From the NCBI GenBank assembly GCA_963817395.1, contig CAWFOC010000004.1:744001-808000 (forward strand): a DNA stretch of 64,000 nucleotides, read 5' to 3'. Position numbers and translations under genes: made by a program. How positions within the stretch are numbered: the stretch's first letter is position 1; each line of letters starts with the position of its first letter. The notes below the pieces were generated by a model that saw nothing but the letters and a program-made list of their open reading frames with translations, had not been told where the DNA came from and did no database searches. The stretch is from CAWGYQ01 sp963817395. Its GTDB lineage: Bacteria > Acidobacteriota > Vicinamibacteria > Vicinamibacterales > CAVPJW01. This document shows positions 55,313 to 64,000 of this stretch, in pieces.

Positions 55313-57697
55313 CTACTCGAGCGGCGCGACCGGCTGGAGCGCGCGCGACGCCTCGCCGGCGGGCAGCGCCACGCGTAACACCTCGTCGAGCGCCTTGACG
55401 GGGACGAAGGTCATGTCCGCTCTGACCTCGGCTGGCAGCTCGGCGAGATCGACCGTGTTCATGTCGGGAAGCACGAACGTATGGAGACCGGCCTGACGCG
55501 CGGCCAGAACCTTCTCGCGAATGCCGCCGACGGGGAGCACCAGCCCGCTCAGCGTAATCTCGCCGGTCATCGCCACGTCAGGCGCCACCGGCTGATTCCT
55601 GGCCGCCGAGAGAATCGCCGTCGCCATGGTCACGCCAGCCGAAGGCCCATCCTTCGGAATGGCGCCCGCGGGGATGTGCACGTGCAGGTCGCGGTGTTCC
55701 ATGAAGTCGGGTGGTATGCCCAGCTCGAGCGCCTGCGAGCGAATGTGGCTGACGGCTGCACGCGCCGACTCCTGCATCACGTTGCCCAGCTGGCCCGTGA
55801 GAATGATGTTCTGGTGGCCGCCCGGCAGCAGGCTGGCCTCGATATAGAGCACGTCGCCGCCGCTCTCGGTCCATGCCACGCCGGTCGCGACGCCGGGCCG
55901 TGAGGTACGGAACGCGGTGTCACGCCGGTAACGCGCTGGACCCAGATAGTCGGCGACATTCGCCTCGTCGACGACGTCGGTCGTCTCGCCCGGTCCTCCT
56001 GTGCGCGTCGCGGCTCGCGCGGCAATCTTTCGAGCGACAGCCCCGATCTGCCGCTCCAGGTTGCGCACTCCCGCCTCGCGCGTGTACTCGGTGATGACGA
56101 GCCGCAGCGCGGCGTCGGTCAGGTCGACGGCCGAGGCCGACAGGCCGTGCTCCTGGAGCTGTCGCGGAATGAGGAAGCGTCTGGCGATGTGCACCTTTTC
56201 TTCCTGCGTGTAGCCCGTCAGCGGAATCACTTCCATCCGATCGAGCAGCGCGGGGTGGACCGGGCCGAGTTGATTGGCGGTCGCGATGAACAGCACGCGC
56301 GACAGATCGAAAGGCATCTCGAGGTAGTGATCGCGGAACGAGTGGTTTTGCGCTGGATCGAGAACCTCCAGCAGCGCGGCCGCCGGATCGCCCTGGAACC
56401 CCACGCTCATCTTGTCGACTTCGTCCAGCATGAAGACGGGGTTCGCCGCGCCCGCCTGCTTCAGCGCGTGAATGATCCGGCCCGGCATCGACCCGATGTA
56501 GGTGCGCCGGTGCCCGCGAATCTCGGCTTCGTCTCTGACGCCCCCGAGCGAAATCCGGACGAACTTTCGATTCATCGCGCGCGCGATCGACTGACCGAGC
56601 GACGTCTTGCCGACACCGGGCGGCCCGACGAAGCACAGAATAGGCCCCCGCATGTCGCCCTTCAGCTTCCGCACGGCGAGGTGCTCGACGATGCGGTCCT
56701 TGACCTTGTCGAGATCGTAGTGATCCTCGTCGAGCACGCGCCGCGCTTCGACCGGATCGAGGCGATCTTCAGTGGTGATCGACCAGGGAATCTCGAGCAC
56801 CCAGTCGAGATACGTGCGGATCATCTGGTACTCAGGGGAAGCCGGCGTCATCCGCTCGAGCCGATCCACCTCGCGGGTCACGGCCGAGGCGACCTGCTCG
56901 GGAAGGTTCGCCTCGCCGATGCGGCGGCGCAGCTCGACCGTTTCGGGTACCTGTCCCTCGCCGAGCTCGTCTTGAATTGCCTTGAGCTGCTGACGCAGGT
57001 AGTACTGGCGCTGCGCAGCGGTCATTTCCTGCTGCGCCTCTGTTTCGATCTTGCCTTTCAGTTCGAGCAGCGCGATTTCCCGATTGAGCGCGGTCGCCAC
57101 TCCTTTCAACCTCACCGTCAGATCGTCGACCTCGAGCAGCTGCTGCTTGTCTTCCCCCTTCATGTCGAGCACGCTCGCCAGCATGTAACACAGGCGCAGC
57201 GGCTGATCCACGTGCATGACCAGCCCGCTCAGCTCCTGCGCCAGACCGCCCGTCAGCGCCAGAGCGCGTTCCATCAGCTCGTGCAACCGGCGTATGTAGG
57301 CGTCGACTTCGAGCGAGCGTTCTTCTTTCTCCGGACGAGTGGCGACCTCCGCTCGAAACGTGGCGCCGCTTCGCGTCAGGGTGACGGCTTCCGCGCGTGC
57401 CAGGCCCTCGACAATGATGTGAACGGCGCCGCCGGCCCTCGCCATCTGCCTGAGAACGGCGACCGTGCCGATTCGGCTGAGGTCGTCGGGTTGCGGATCG
57501 TCGACGTCGGTGCGCTGCAGCAGCATCAGGACCATGCGGTCGGTCGCCAGCGCGCGGTTGATGCTCTCGATCGAGACCGGCCGGTTCACGGCCAGCGGCT
57601 GTATGGTCAGCGGGAAGACTACCGTGCCGCGCAGCGGCAGGACCGGGAGCTCGGACGGGATGGTGATGGCAGGCGATGTGGCCGCCGGATCGGTCAT
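55313..57697 (-). CDS. lon: ATP-dependent protease Lon
   Basis: 794 residues, the normal length. The LON substrate domain starts PSELPVLPLRGTVVFP. The AAA+ module has Walker A GPPGVGKTSLGQSIA and Walker B FMLDEVDKM, with RISLGGVRDEAEIRGHRRTY. The C-terminal peptidase has the catalytic Ser in KDGPSAGVTMATAI and the Lys in GGIREKVLAARQAG. It degrades damaged and regulatory proteins in the cytoplasm. The upstream 235 bases shared with the divergent ketosynthase gene show no clear heat-shock operator. Confidence 0.96.
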   Translation of the reverse strand: MTDPAATSPAITIPSELPVLPLRGTVVFPLTIQPLAVNRPVSIESINRALATDRMVLMLLQRTDVDDPQPDDLSRIGTVAVLRQMARAGGAVHIIVEGLARAEAVTLTRSGATFRAEVATRPEKEERSLEVDAYIRRLHELMERALALTGGLAQELSGLVMHVDQPLRLCYMLASVLDMKGEDKQQLLEVDDLTVRLKGVATALNREIALLELKGKIETEAQQEMTAAQRQYYLRQQLKAIQDELGEGQVPETVELRRRIGEANLPEQVASAVTREVDRLERMTPASPEYQMIRTYLDWVLEIPWSITTEDRLDPVEARRVLDEDHYDLDKVKDRIVEHLAVRKLKGDMRGPILCFVGPPGVGKTSLGQSIARAMNRKFVRISLGGVRDEAEIRGHRRTYIGSMPGRIIHALKQAGAANPVFMLDEVDKMSVGFQGDPAAALLEVLDPAQNHSFRDHYLEMPFDLSRVLFIATANQLGPVHPALLDRMEVIPLTGYTQEEKVHIARRFLIPRQLQEHGLSASAVDLTDAALRLVITEYTREAGVRNLERQIGAVARKIAARAATRTGGPGETTDVVDEANVADYLGPARYRRDTAFRTSRPGVATGVAWTESGGDVLYIEASLLPGGHQNIILTGQLGNVMQESARAAVSHIRSQALELGIPPDFMEHRDLHVHIPAGAIPKDGPSAGVTMATAILSAARNQPVAPDVAMTGEITLSGLVLPVGGIREKVLAARQAGLHTFVLPDMNTVDLAELPAEVRADMTFVPVKALDEVLRVALPAGEASRALQPVAPLE

Positions 57698-57932
57698 TCT
57701 GGCGCTATTTCATCGCAAGGGGCCCACCGAGTCAACGACGCACGGTCGGCTGCGGACGCGCGACATCACGGCGTCGAGCCATCTGCGAAGGCAGACGGGC
57801 TGGCGGCGACACTCAAGCGACACGCTCGGACATCCAGTCGGCGCACGCGCGCTGCTTGACGGAGGTTCTCGACGCGCTGAGCAGGTCTGCATGGCGCAGG
57901 CTATGATGGACGGGAGGCGCCTGGAACCGCTC

Positions 57933-59201
57933 ATGTCTGCACCGATTGTTGCCATCACCGGGATCGGCGTCGTCTCGCCGTTTGGCGTCGGGCGCGAGCG
58001 CTTTTGGGAATCCGTCAGCCGCGGCGAGAGCGGCACACGCCCCATCACCGACTTCGACGCGTCCGCGCTGCCGTGCCGGGTGGCCGCGCCAGTCCCTTCC
58101 GTCTCATCGTGCGATGTTCCGCCGCTCGAGGGCGACCACCACATCGAGGCCACGTCGCGGGCCGACCCCAAGCGCTACTCGAAGTCGGCGCTCATCGGCG
58201 TGATCGCCGCGCGGGAGGCGTGGACCGATGCCGGCCTGCGCGCGGCCCATCCCTCGGCCGGCGTGCTGATCGGCAGCGGCGGTGGGGGCATCGATGTGGG
58301 CGAGCGCCAGTACTACGATTACTTCGTCGAAGGCGGGCGAAAGGTCACGCCTTACGCCATCGCCATTTCAATCGTGGGCATGGTCTCGAGCGAGATCTCG
58401 ATCTCGTTGGGCCTCCACGGAATCAGTCACGTGATGTCGTGCGGCTGCACGAGCTCGACCGACGCCATCGGCTATGCGTCGAGCTTGATTCGCTCGGGTC
58501 AGGAAGAGCTCGTGCTGAGCGGCGGCGTTGATGCGTGTGTCACGCCTGGCATGCTGTTCGGCTTCTCACGCATGCGCGCGGTGTCCACCCGCTACAACGA
58601 CCAGCCGGGTGCCGCATCACGGCCATTCGACCGCGGTCGGGACGGATTCGTGCTGGGCGAGGGCGCCTGGATGCTGGTGCTCGAGCGGGAGGATCGCGCG
58701 CGCGCCCGCGGCGTGCATGTCTATGCCACGGTGGATGGCTACGGGTCGACGTGCGACGCCTATCACCGTGTGCAGATGGCGCCCGACGGCGCCGAGATCG
58801 TTCGGGCCCTGAAGATGGCCATCGAGCGATCGGGCCGGAGTTCCGGCGAAATCGGGTACGTCAATTACCATGGCACGTCGACCGTGCTGAACGACGCCGT
58901 CGAGTCGCGGTGCGTTCGCGCCGTCCTGGGCGCGGCGGCCGATCGCGTGCCCGGCTCGTCCACCAAGTCGATGATTGGCCATCCGCAGGGCGCCAGCGGC
59001 GCCGCCGGTGTGGTGACCAGCGCGCTCGCGCTGTCCCGCGGGTTCCTGCCGCCGACCATCAATCTGGACGAGCCCGATCCGAACTGTGACCTGGACTTTC
59101 TTCCCAACGTAGGCCGCCGAGCAACGCCGGCGGCCGCGCTCTGCAATTGCCTCGGCTTCGGATCCAAGAACAGTGCGCTGGTGCTCGGCGCACGTGTCTG
59201 A
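57933..59201 (+). CDS. FabF-like beta-ketoacyl synthase
   Basis: 422 residues from the ATG at 57933; ATGs at 57903 and 57906 are in frame and the GGAGG at 57913-57917 is rather far, so the start is not certain. It begins VAITGIGVVSPFGVGRERFW as in KAS II. The Cys-His-His triad is in SCGCTSSTDAIGYA, YHGTSTVLNDAVE and KSMIGHPQGASGAAG. It condenses malonyl-ACP with an acyl chain. No FabG, FabZ or ACP gene is adjacent, and it is followed 42 bases later by a flavoprotein reductase, so it may belong to a specialised lipid or polyketide pathway rather than main fatty-acid synthesis. Confidence 0.88.
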   Translation: MSAPIVAITGIGVVSPFGVGRERFWESVSRGESGTRPITDFDASALPCRVAAPVPSVSSCDVPPLEGDHHIEATSRADPKRYSKSALIGVIAAREAWTDAGLRAAHPSAGVLIGSGGGGIDVGERQYYDYFVEGGRKVTPYAIAISIVGMVSSEISISLGLHGISHVMSCGCTSSTDAIGYASSLIRSGQEELVLSGGVDACVTPGMLFGFSRMRAVSTRYNDQPGAASRPFDRGRDGFVLGEGAWMLVLEREDRARARGVHVYATVDGYGSTCDAYHRVQMAPDGAEIVRALKMAIERSGRSSGEIGYVNYHGTSTVLNDAVESRCVRAVLGAAADRVPGSSTKSMIGHPQGASGAAGVVTSALALSRGFLPPTINLDEPDPNCDLDFLPNVGRRATPAAALCNCLGFGSKNSALVLGARV

Positions 59202-59243
59202 CGCCCGCTGACCGAACGCGGGCTCGATGGCCGCCCTACGCTC

Positions 59244-60383
59244 ATGGATGACGTGCTGATTGTCGGGGCCGGTCCGGCCGGGGCCGTCGCGGCACTCCTG
59301 CTCGCGCGTGCCGGCGCGAGCGTGCGAATGATCGACCGCGCCGAGTTTCCTCGCGACAAGCTGTGCGGCGACACGATCAACCCCGGCACACTGGCACTGC
59401 TCCAGAGGCTGGCTGTGGCGGGAGCGCTCGAACGGCGAGCCCTGAAGGTCGACGGCATGCGGGTGACGGGCGCAGACGGCACCGTGATCGACGGACGGTA
59501 CCCCCGTCCGCTTCACGGGCTCGCGTTGACGCGCCGCGACCTTGATGCGCATCTGCTCGATCAGGCGATTGCCGCCGGCGCACGCTTCGAGCGGATGCGC
59601 GTGCTCGAGGCCGTGGTCGAGCGCGGTGTCGTCGTGGGCGCACGCGCGCGGACCGCCACCGGGCGTCCGGTCACACTCGCGGCGCGGCTGACGGTGGCGG
59701 CTGATGGGCGTCGATCGACGCTGGCGTTCGGTCTCGGACTGGCGTGGCACCCGCGCCGGCCGCGGCGCTGGGCCATTGGCGCGTACTACGCAGGCATCGA
59801 GGGGTTGGGTCCGGTGGGAGAAATGCACGTGCGAGGGTCGCACTATCTCGGCGTAGCACCGTTGCCGGGCGACATCGCCAACGTGTGCCTGGTCACGGCC
59901 CTGGCTGATGGTCAATCGGCGCGCACGGACGTTCGCGGGCTGCTGGCCGAGGCGATTCGCGTCGATCCGCTACTCGCGGCGCGCTTCGTCCACGCGAAGG
60001 CCGTCACGATTCCCACCGTGCTCGGACCGCTCGCCGTCGAGACCAGGGCGGCCGGCATGCCCGGCCTGTTGCTGGCTGGCGACGCTGCCGGCTTCATCGA
60101 TCCGATGACTGGTGATGGATTGCGATTTGCGATCAGGGGCGCGGAACTTGCCGCGAGTGCGGCGCTCGATGCTCTGGGATCTGGATCTCGGGATGCGCAC
60201 ATCCCATTGGCCCGGGCGCGGAGGACGTTCCTGGGCAAGCAACTGTTCAATCGAGTCCTGCGCCGGCTGGTGTCATCAGCACTCTTGCCGTTGGCGGGGC
60301 ATGCGGCGCGCGCGGCCCCAGGTCTGATCCGCACCACCATCCGAATCGCGGGTGACGTGCCTCGCCGCCGGGCCGGATCGTGA
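59244..60383 (+). CDS. FAD-dependent oxidoreductase of the geranylgeranyl reductase family
   Basis: 379 residues from the ATG at 59244. The FAD-binding GxGxxG is in VLIVGAGPAGAVAALLLAR, followed by DRAEFPRDKLCGDTINPG, whose CGD motif marks the geranylgeranyl reductase group, and the second FAD motif LLLAGDAAGFIDPMTGDGLRFAI. These enzymes saturate isoprenoid or polyene double bonds or hydroxylate aromatic substrates. It lies 42 bases after the ketosynthase gene on the same strand and may act on that enzyme's product. Confidence 0.87.
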   Translation: MDDVLIVGAGPAGAVAALLLARAGASVRMIDRAEFPRDKLCGDTINPGTLALLQRLAVAGALERRALKVDGMRVTGADGTVIDGRYPRPLHGLALTRRDLDAHLLDQAIAAGARFERMRVLEAVVERGVVVGARARTATGRPVTLAARLTVAADGRRSTLAFGLGLAWHPRRPRRWAIGAYYAGIEGLGPVGEMHVRGSHYLGVAPLPGDIANVCLVTALADGQSARTDVRGLLAEAIRVDPLLAARFVHAKAVTIPTVLGPLAVETRAAGMPGLLLAGDAAGFIDPMTGDGLRFAIRGAELAASAALDALGSGSRDAHIPLARARRTFLGKQLFNRVLRRLVSSALLPLAGHAARAAPGLIRTTIRIAGDVPRRRAGS

Positions 60384-60489
60384 CCTGATACGTGCGTCTC
60401 GTCCGAATCGCCCACACCGCAGTCAAAAGGGCGGCACCGGCGCGCGGCTTGCAGAGACGGTATGCGTCGGAGAGCCGTGATGGCTCAGC

Positions 60490-60495
60490 TATAAT
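60490..60495 (+). promoter_or_regulatory. Consensus -10 box upstream of the TPR peptidase gene
   Basis: A perfect TATAAT lies 12 bases before the ATG at 60508. No -35 match is at the usual spacing. If used, the leader would be only about six bases, so the mRNA would be nearly leaderless. Confidence 0.35.
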
Positions 60496-60507
60496 GGCCG
60501 ACACTCA

Positions 60508-63009
60508 ATGCTCAGCACACGACGAAACCTCCGCCGCGTGGCGGGGAGAGCGGAGCGATTTCCTTTGACGCTCAACGCGGTCGTGCTGTGTGCGGCAATT
60601 CTGGCCGCGCCGTTCTCGGCGGGCGATTCGAGCCCCCGGGCGGCGGGTCTGACATCGCTCGCGCCGGGACAGACCGCGGCGAACCCCTCATCACCCCTGG
60701 CGCGGGCGCTCGCCGCGATCGGTCGTGGGCAATACGGGGACGGGGAGCGGGCGCTCGTCGAGCTGGCGTCTCGCGATCCGGCAGGCGACGCGGCGCTCGA
60801 GCTGGGTCTGCTTCAGATGATGTTGGGACGCCGAGGCGAGGCGATTGCGGCGTTCAATCGCATTCTCGACGCTCTGGACGGGCGCACGGACGCCGTGTCG
60901 CTGACTCGGGCCGGGCGGGCTGCTCGCGCGCTCGGGGAATTTCAGGACGCGAACGCGTATTTTCGCCGGGCGGCGTCGCTGCTGCCGGATGATCCCGCCA
61001 TCAACATCGCGTGGGGCGAGCTGTTTCTCGAAAAATACAACAGGGAGGAAGCGGCCCAATCGTTTCAGGCGGCGCTTCAGCGCGACCCGAAATCGGTGCG
61101 CGCGCAACTCGGGCTGGCGCGCGCGATCGCCGATGACAATCCCCCCGCCGCGCTGGAGCTTGCCAGCAAGGCGCTCCAGGCCGATGGCACGTTCGTGCCC
61201 GCTCATGTGTTCGTCGCCGAACTGCAGCTCGATGAGGGCCGGCGGAAGGAGGCCCGCGAGTCGCTGGATCGGGCGCTCGCTATCAATCCGTCCAGCCTCG
61301 AGGCGCGCGCGGCGCTCGCCGGCATGGCCTACGTAGACGGCCGCACCCAGGACTTCGACACCGAGCTGTCGCGCGTGTTTGCCATTAACCCCCGATACGG
61401 CGAGGTCTACCGCGTGGCGGGCGATCAGGCGGCGCGCAGCTATCGCTTCGATGAAGCCGTCCTTCTGGCACGCCGGGCGCTCGAGCTGGACGGTGACAAC
61501 GTGCGGGCCAGTGCCGACATCGGCATGCACCTGCTCAGAACCGGCGACGAACCCGGCGCGCGGCGGGCGCTCGAACGCGCGTTCGAGCGAGACCCCTACG
61601 ACGTCGTCACGTTCAACCTGCTGGGGCTGCTCGACACGCTCGACAAGTTCGTCACGATCACGGACGTCAACATCACGATGAAGTTTCACACGGATGAAGC
61701 CGCCGTGATGCAAGAGTATGCGCTGCCGCTGGCGAAGCAGGCGCTGCAGGAGCTCTCGACGCGGTATCGCTTCCAGCCCGAGGGGCCAATCCTCATCGAG
61801 ATGTTCCCCCGGCACGACGACTTCGCCGTCCGGAACCTGGGGCTGCCGGGCATGATTGGCGCCCTCGGCGCGTGCTTCGGCCGCGTGGTCACCCTCGACT
61901 CGCCGCGCGCCAGGCCGCCTGGCACGTTCAATTGGGGCGCCACGCTCTGGCACGAGCTGGCGCACGTGATTTCTCTGCAGATGTCCCGCCAGCGTGTGCC
62001 ACGCTGGCTCACCGAGGGCATCTCCGGCTATGAGGAGACGCGCGCACGGCAGGCATGGGGGCGCGAGATGGAAGTGCCCTTTGCCGCCAGGCTGAAGCGC
62101 GGCGAGATCCTCAAGCTCCGCGATCTCAACTCGGGCTTCACCAATCCGCAGACCATCGCGCTGGCCTACTACGAGGCCGCGCTGCTCGTCGAACACATCG
62201 TCAAGACTTTCGGTGAGCCGCGATTGCACGCGCTGCTGCGTGCGTTCGGTGAGGGTCAGGAGACTGAGACGGCTCTGATGTCCGCGCTCGGCGTGGAGAT
62301 CGATGCCCTGCAGTCGACGTTCGACAAGGCGCTCGAAACCCGGTTTGCCTCGCTCGGGCGTGTGCTCGAGACGCCCGACGGCGTGAGCGGCGCGTCCGTG
62401 GACGCTCTTCGCGCGCTGGCATCGAGCCATCCCGAGAGCTACGGTGTCCAGATGGCGCTCGGCCAGGCGCTCTGGCGCGCGAAGGATACGTCTGGTGCCT
62501 TCACCGCGCTCGAACGGGCCGCCACGCTCGTGCCGATGGCGATGGGCAAGGAGAGCCCGCACGCCCTCATGGCCGAGATGGCGATCGAGATGAAAGATCC
62601 CGCGCGTGCCGCCGCCGAGCTCGAGGCGCTCCTCGCGCACGACCACAGCAACGTCGAGGCGGCCCGCCGCCTGGCATCCCTTATCGATCCGGCCGCGGAT
62701 CCTGCCCGGGCGGCTGCGGCGTTCGAGCGGATCATCGAGATCGATCCGTTCGATGTGGGTGCGCACGCGTCGCTCGGACGGCTGGCGCTCGCGCGCCGTG
62801 ACGCCGCCATCGCCCAGCGCGAGTTCCGCGTCGCCCTGGCTGTTGGCGCGCCGGACCCGGCGTCGCTCTACTGTGATCTCGCGGAGAGCTATCTGCTGAC
62901 GGGTCGGGCGACCGACGCCAAGCGCCAGGCGCTTCAGGCCCTGGAGATCGCGCCGGCTTACCAGCGCGCGCAGGATCTGCTGCTCAAGATTGCCGAGGGT
63001 GGGGTATGA
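60508..63009 (+). CDS. Exported TPR protein with gluzincin-type peptidase domain
   Basis: 833 residues from the ATG at 60508. An N-terminal hydrophobic segment (LNAVVLCAAILAAPFSAG) is a likely signal peptide. TPR-like helices fill residues about 65-370. A peptidase domain follows with the zinc motif ATLWHELAHVISLQ (HELAH) and the glutamate-containing PRWLTEGISGYEE, then more TPRs to the end. The pattern matches secreted MA-clan peptidases with TPR flanks common in Acidobacteriota. The substrate is unknown. Its stop overlaps the next start in ATGA. Confidence 0.85.
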   Translation: MLSTRRNLRRVAGRAERFPLTLNAVVLCAAILAAPFSAGDSSPRAAGLTSLAPGQTAANPSSPLARALAAIGRGQYGDGERALVELASRDPAGDAALELGLLQMMLGRRGEAIAAFNRILDALDGRTDAVSLTRAGRAARALGEFQDANAYFRRAASLLPDDPAINIAWGELFLEKYNREEAAQSFQAALQRDPKSVRAQLGLARAIADDNPPAALELASKALQADGTFVPAHVFVAELQLDEGRRKEARESLDRALAINPSSLEARAALAGMAYVDGRTQDFDTELSRVFAINPRYGEVYRVAGDQAARSYRFDEAVLLARRALELDGDNVRASADIGMHLLRTGDEPGARRALERAFERDPYDVVTFNLLGLLDTLDKFVTITDVNITMKFHTDEAAVMQEYALPLAKQALQELSTRYRFQPEGPILIEMFPRHDDFAVRNLGLPGMIGALGACFGRVVTLDSPRARPPGTFNWGATLWHELAHVISLQMSRQRVPRWLTEGISGYEETRARQAWGREMEVPFAARLKRGEILKLRDLNSGFTNPQTIALAYYEAALLVEHIVKTFGEPRLHALLRAFGEGQETETALMSALGVEIDALQSTFDKALETRFASLGRVLETPDGVSGASVDALRALASSHPESYGVQMALGQALWRAKDTSGAFTALERAATLVPMAMGKESPHALMAEMAIEMKDPARAAAELEALLAHDHSNVEAARRLASLIDPAADPARAAAAFERIIEIDPFDVGAHASLGRLALARRDAAIAQREFRVALAVGAPDPASLYCDLAESYLLTGRATDAKRQALQALEIAPAYQRAQDLLLKIAEGGV

Positions 63010-63809
63010 GGCGCCGGGCGACCCGCGTGGCCGTGGCCGCCGTCATCGCCGGTCTGCTGCAGATCGGTCTACCGTGGCTCCTGGCCTCCGCCCGCGCGCA
63101 GATCTTCGATCTCGACGCCGACCGTTTTGCGGGCCTCGAGTGGACGTTCGTCCGGATCCAGTATCACGCCATCTCGGACACCGCGAGAATGCGCTGGGAA
63201 TACTGGGGCGATCCGTGGGCCATCGACGCGCCAGCGGCCGAACAGAACCTCTCGCGCCGACTCAAGACGGTGACGTCCATTCAGGTTCACGAGCCCATCG
63301 TGCTGACGCTCGAGGATCCCAGAATCTGGCAGTACCCGTGGCTGTACATCGTCGAGCCTGGCAATCTCGAGCTGACCGAGACGGAGGTGCCAATCCTGAG
63401 AGAGTTCCTGCTGAGGGGCGGCACGCTCACCGTCGACGACTTTCACGGCCCGTACGAATGGGAAATCCTGGTGCAGGAGCTCAAGAAGGTGTTTCCGGAA
63501 CGCTCGATCGTGGACCTCGCACCGCCGCATCCCATCTTTTCGTCCTTCTACACGGTGGAGCAGTATCCGCAGATTCCGGGTCTGGGCTCCTTCTTCAGCG
63601 GTCGGACGTGGGAGAAGGGCGGATATGTGCCACAGTTGCGTGCGGTGCTCGACGACCGCGGGCGCCCCATGGTGCTCATCAACTGGAATACCGACATGGG
63701 TGATGGGTGGGAGTGGTCCAACGCCGAGGAGTATCCTGGCTACATCCGGTACACCGCCGAGGCGTACCGCATGATGATCAACGAGATCTTGTACCCGTTG
63801 ACCCACTAA
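63006..63809 (+). CDS. DUF4159 domain protein
   Basis: 267 residues starting in the ATGA overlap with the peptidase gene. Signal peptide about 1-32. The DUF4159 body has LEWTFVRIQYHAI, LTLEDPRIWQYPWLYIVEPG, LREFLLRGGTLTVDDFHGPYEW and NWNTDMGDGWEW. DUF4159 proteins are usually encoded with MoxR ATPase, DUF58 and VWA genes and are thought to act in cell-envelope assembly. The next gene here is moxR-like, so the same cluster probably continues past the edge. Confidence 0.88.
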   Translation: MRRRATRVAVAAVIAGLLQIGLPWLLASARAQIFDLDADRFAGLEWTFVRIQYHAISDTARMRWEYWGDPWAIDAPAAEQNLSRRLKTVTSIQVHEPIVLTLEDPRIWQYPWLYIVEPGNLELTETEVPILREFLLRGGTLTVDDFHGPYEWEILVQELKKVFPERSIVDLAPPHPIFSSFYTVEQYPQIPGLGSFFSGRTWEKGGYVPQLRAVLDDRGRPMVLINWNTDMGDGWEWSNAEEYPGYIRYTAEAYRMMINEILYPLTH

Positions 63810-63871
63810 CGGCAGAAGCGAGCGTTCCGCGGTCGAGCGTTCCAGGACGCCGGGCCGACGCGAATGGCCGC

Positions 63872-64000
63872 ATGAGTCTGGCGGACGATACGATGGAAAC
63901 TGCTCCCAGTGGACTGGCGGAACGAGTAACGGAAGGCCGACAGCGAATCCTGACCGAGCTCCGCAAGACCATCGTCGGACAAGACGAAGTGGTCGATCAG
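63872..64000 (+). CDS. MoxR family ATPase (N-terminal fragment, cut by window edge)
   Basis: 43 codons from the ATG at 63872 to the window end. The end of the fragment, ELRKTIVGQDEVVDQ, is the conserved start of the MoxR AAA+ domain; Walker motifs lie beyond the edge. MoxR ATPases work as chaperones with VWA-domain partners. 62 bases after the DUF4159 gene. Confidence 0.75.
   Translation, partial: MSLADDTMETAPSGLAERVTEGRQRILTELRKTIVGQDEVVDQ

Noticed and set aside
56147..57859. Long plus-strand open frame of 570 codons opposite lon
   Set aside because: It is antisense to an intact Lon gene, is rich in Arg/Gly/Pro as expected for a shadow frame in high-GC DNA, and shows no family motif.
60691..62766. 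Minus-strand open frame of 691 codons opposite the TPR peptidase gene
   Set aside because: Antisense shadow of a well-supported coding region; composition is dominated by Arg, His, Gly and Leu with no recognisable domain.
1..64000. CRISPR array, prophage or toxin-antitoxin defence locus
   Set aside because: No regularly spaced repeats, phage structural genes, Cas, restriction or toxin motifs were seen anywhere in the window.

Overview
The window looks like a high-GC chromosomal segment from an Acidobacteriota, most plausibly a Vicinamibacteria-type member. Evidence for this is inferential: a VWFA-related acidobacterial protein at the left edge, an Oar-like TonB receptor with an N-terminal carboxypeptidase-regulatory domain, a Ser/Thr kinase fused to TolB-like and TPR domains, a DUF6152 protein, a PEP-CTERM protein, CarD and Rex regulators and many secreted TPR proteins. 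No phage, transposase, CRISPR array or rRNA was seen. One tRNA gene, tRNA-Leu(CAA), is present.

Left part (1-13.7 kb). The C-terminal part of a VWFA-related protein is followed by a Tat-exported class II aldolase. Convergent to it is a minus-strand aromatic-acid operon: AAHS-type MFS transporter, FAH-family hydrolase, gentisate 1,2-dioxygenase and a short MetE-like methyltransferase. A divergent, translationally coupled plus-strand operon (7.36-11.64 kb) encodes an acyl carrier protein, an acyl-adenylating ligase, an LpxL-like acyltransferase, a CmoA-like (carboxy-SAM synthase) enzyme and a second methyltransferase. This small acyl-modifying cluster is the best candidate for an undescribed pathway. 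A secreted CocE/NonD hydrolase closes the section.

Middle part (13.8-40 kb). This holds a 977-residue Ser/Thr kinase-TolB-TPR protein, a PEP-CTERM protein, a two-subunit molybdenum hydroxylase of the isoquinoline 1-oxidoreductase type, small secreted proteins, an MDR oxidoreductase, a cupin, an OmpH/Skp-like protein, a large secreted protein with a Thr-Gly-Ser repeat and TonB-barrel-like segments, a sulfatase-like TPR lipoprotein, an outer-membrane barrel protein, a fragment resembling the end of an adenylate-forming ligase, tRNA-Leu, a vanadium-haloperoxidase-like phosphatase, a TonB receptor, a cyanophycinase-like peptidase and an exported methyltransferase. Many genes here are split by frameshifts. 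Where a gene has exactly one shift, it is always a +1 insertion, often in a short G or C run, and the restored frame runs to a natural stop. This points to sequence or assembly errors more than to gene decay, so these genes are annotated across their frameshifts.

Right part (40-64 kb). Apart from one shift in an OPT transporter the genes are intact and mostly housekeeping: CarD, PlsC-type acyltransferase with DUF4126, OPT transporter, Rex, MoaC, CDF metal transporter, signal peptidase I, a LytS/LytTR two-component pair, NuoI, a fused homocysteine methyltransferase/MTHF reductase beside a PmtA-like methyltransferase, an M24 peptidase, Lon, a FabF-like ketosynthase with a geranylgeranyl-reductase-type flavoprotein, and a TPR-peptidase / DUF4159 / MoxR operon that runs off the right edge.
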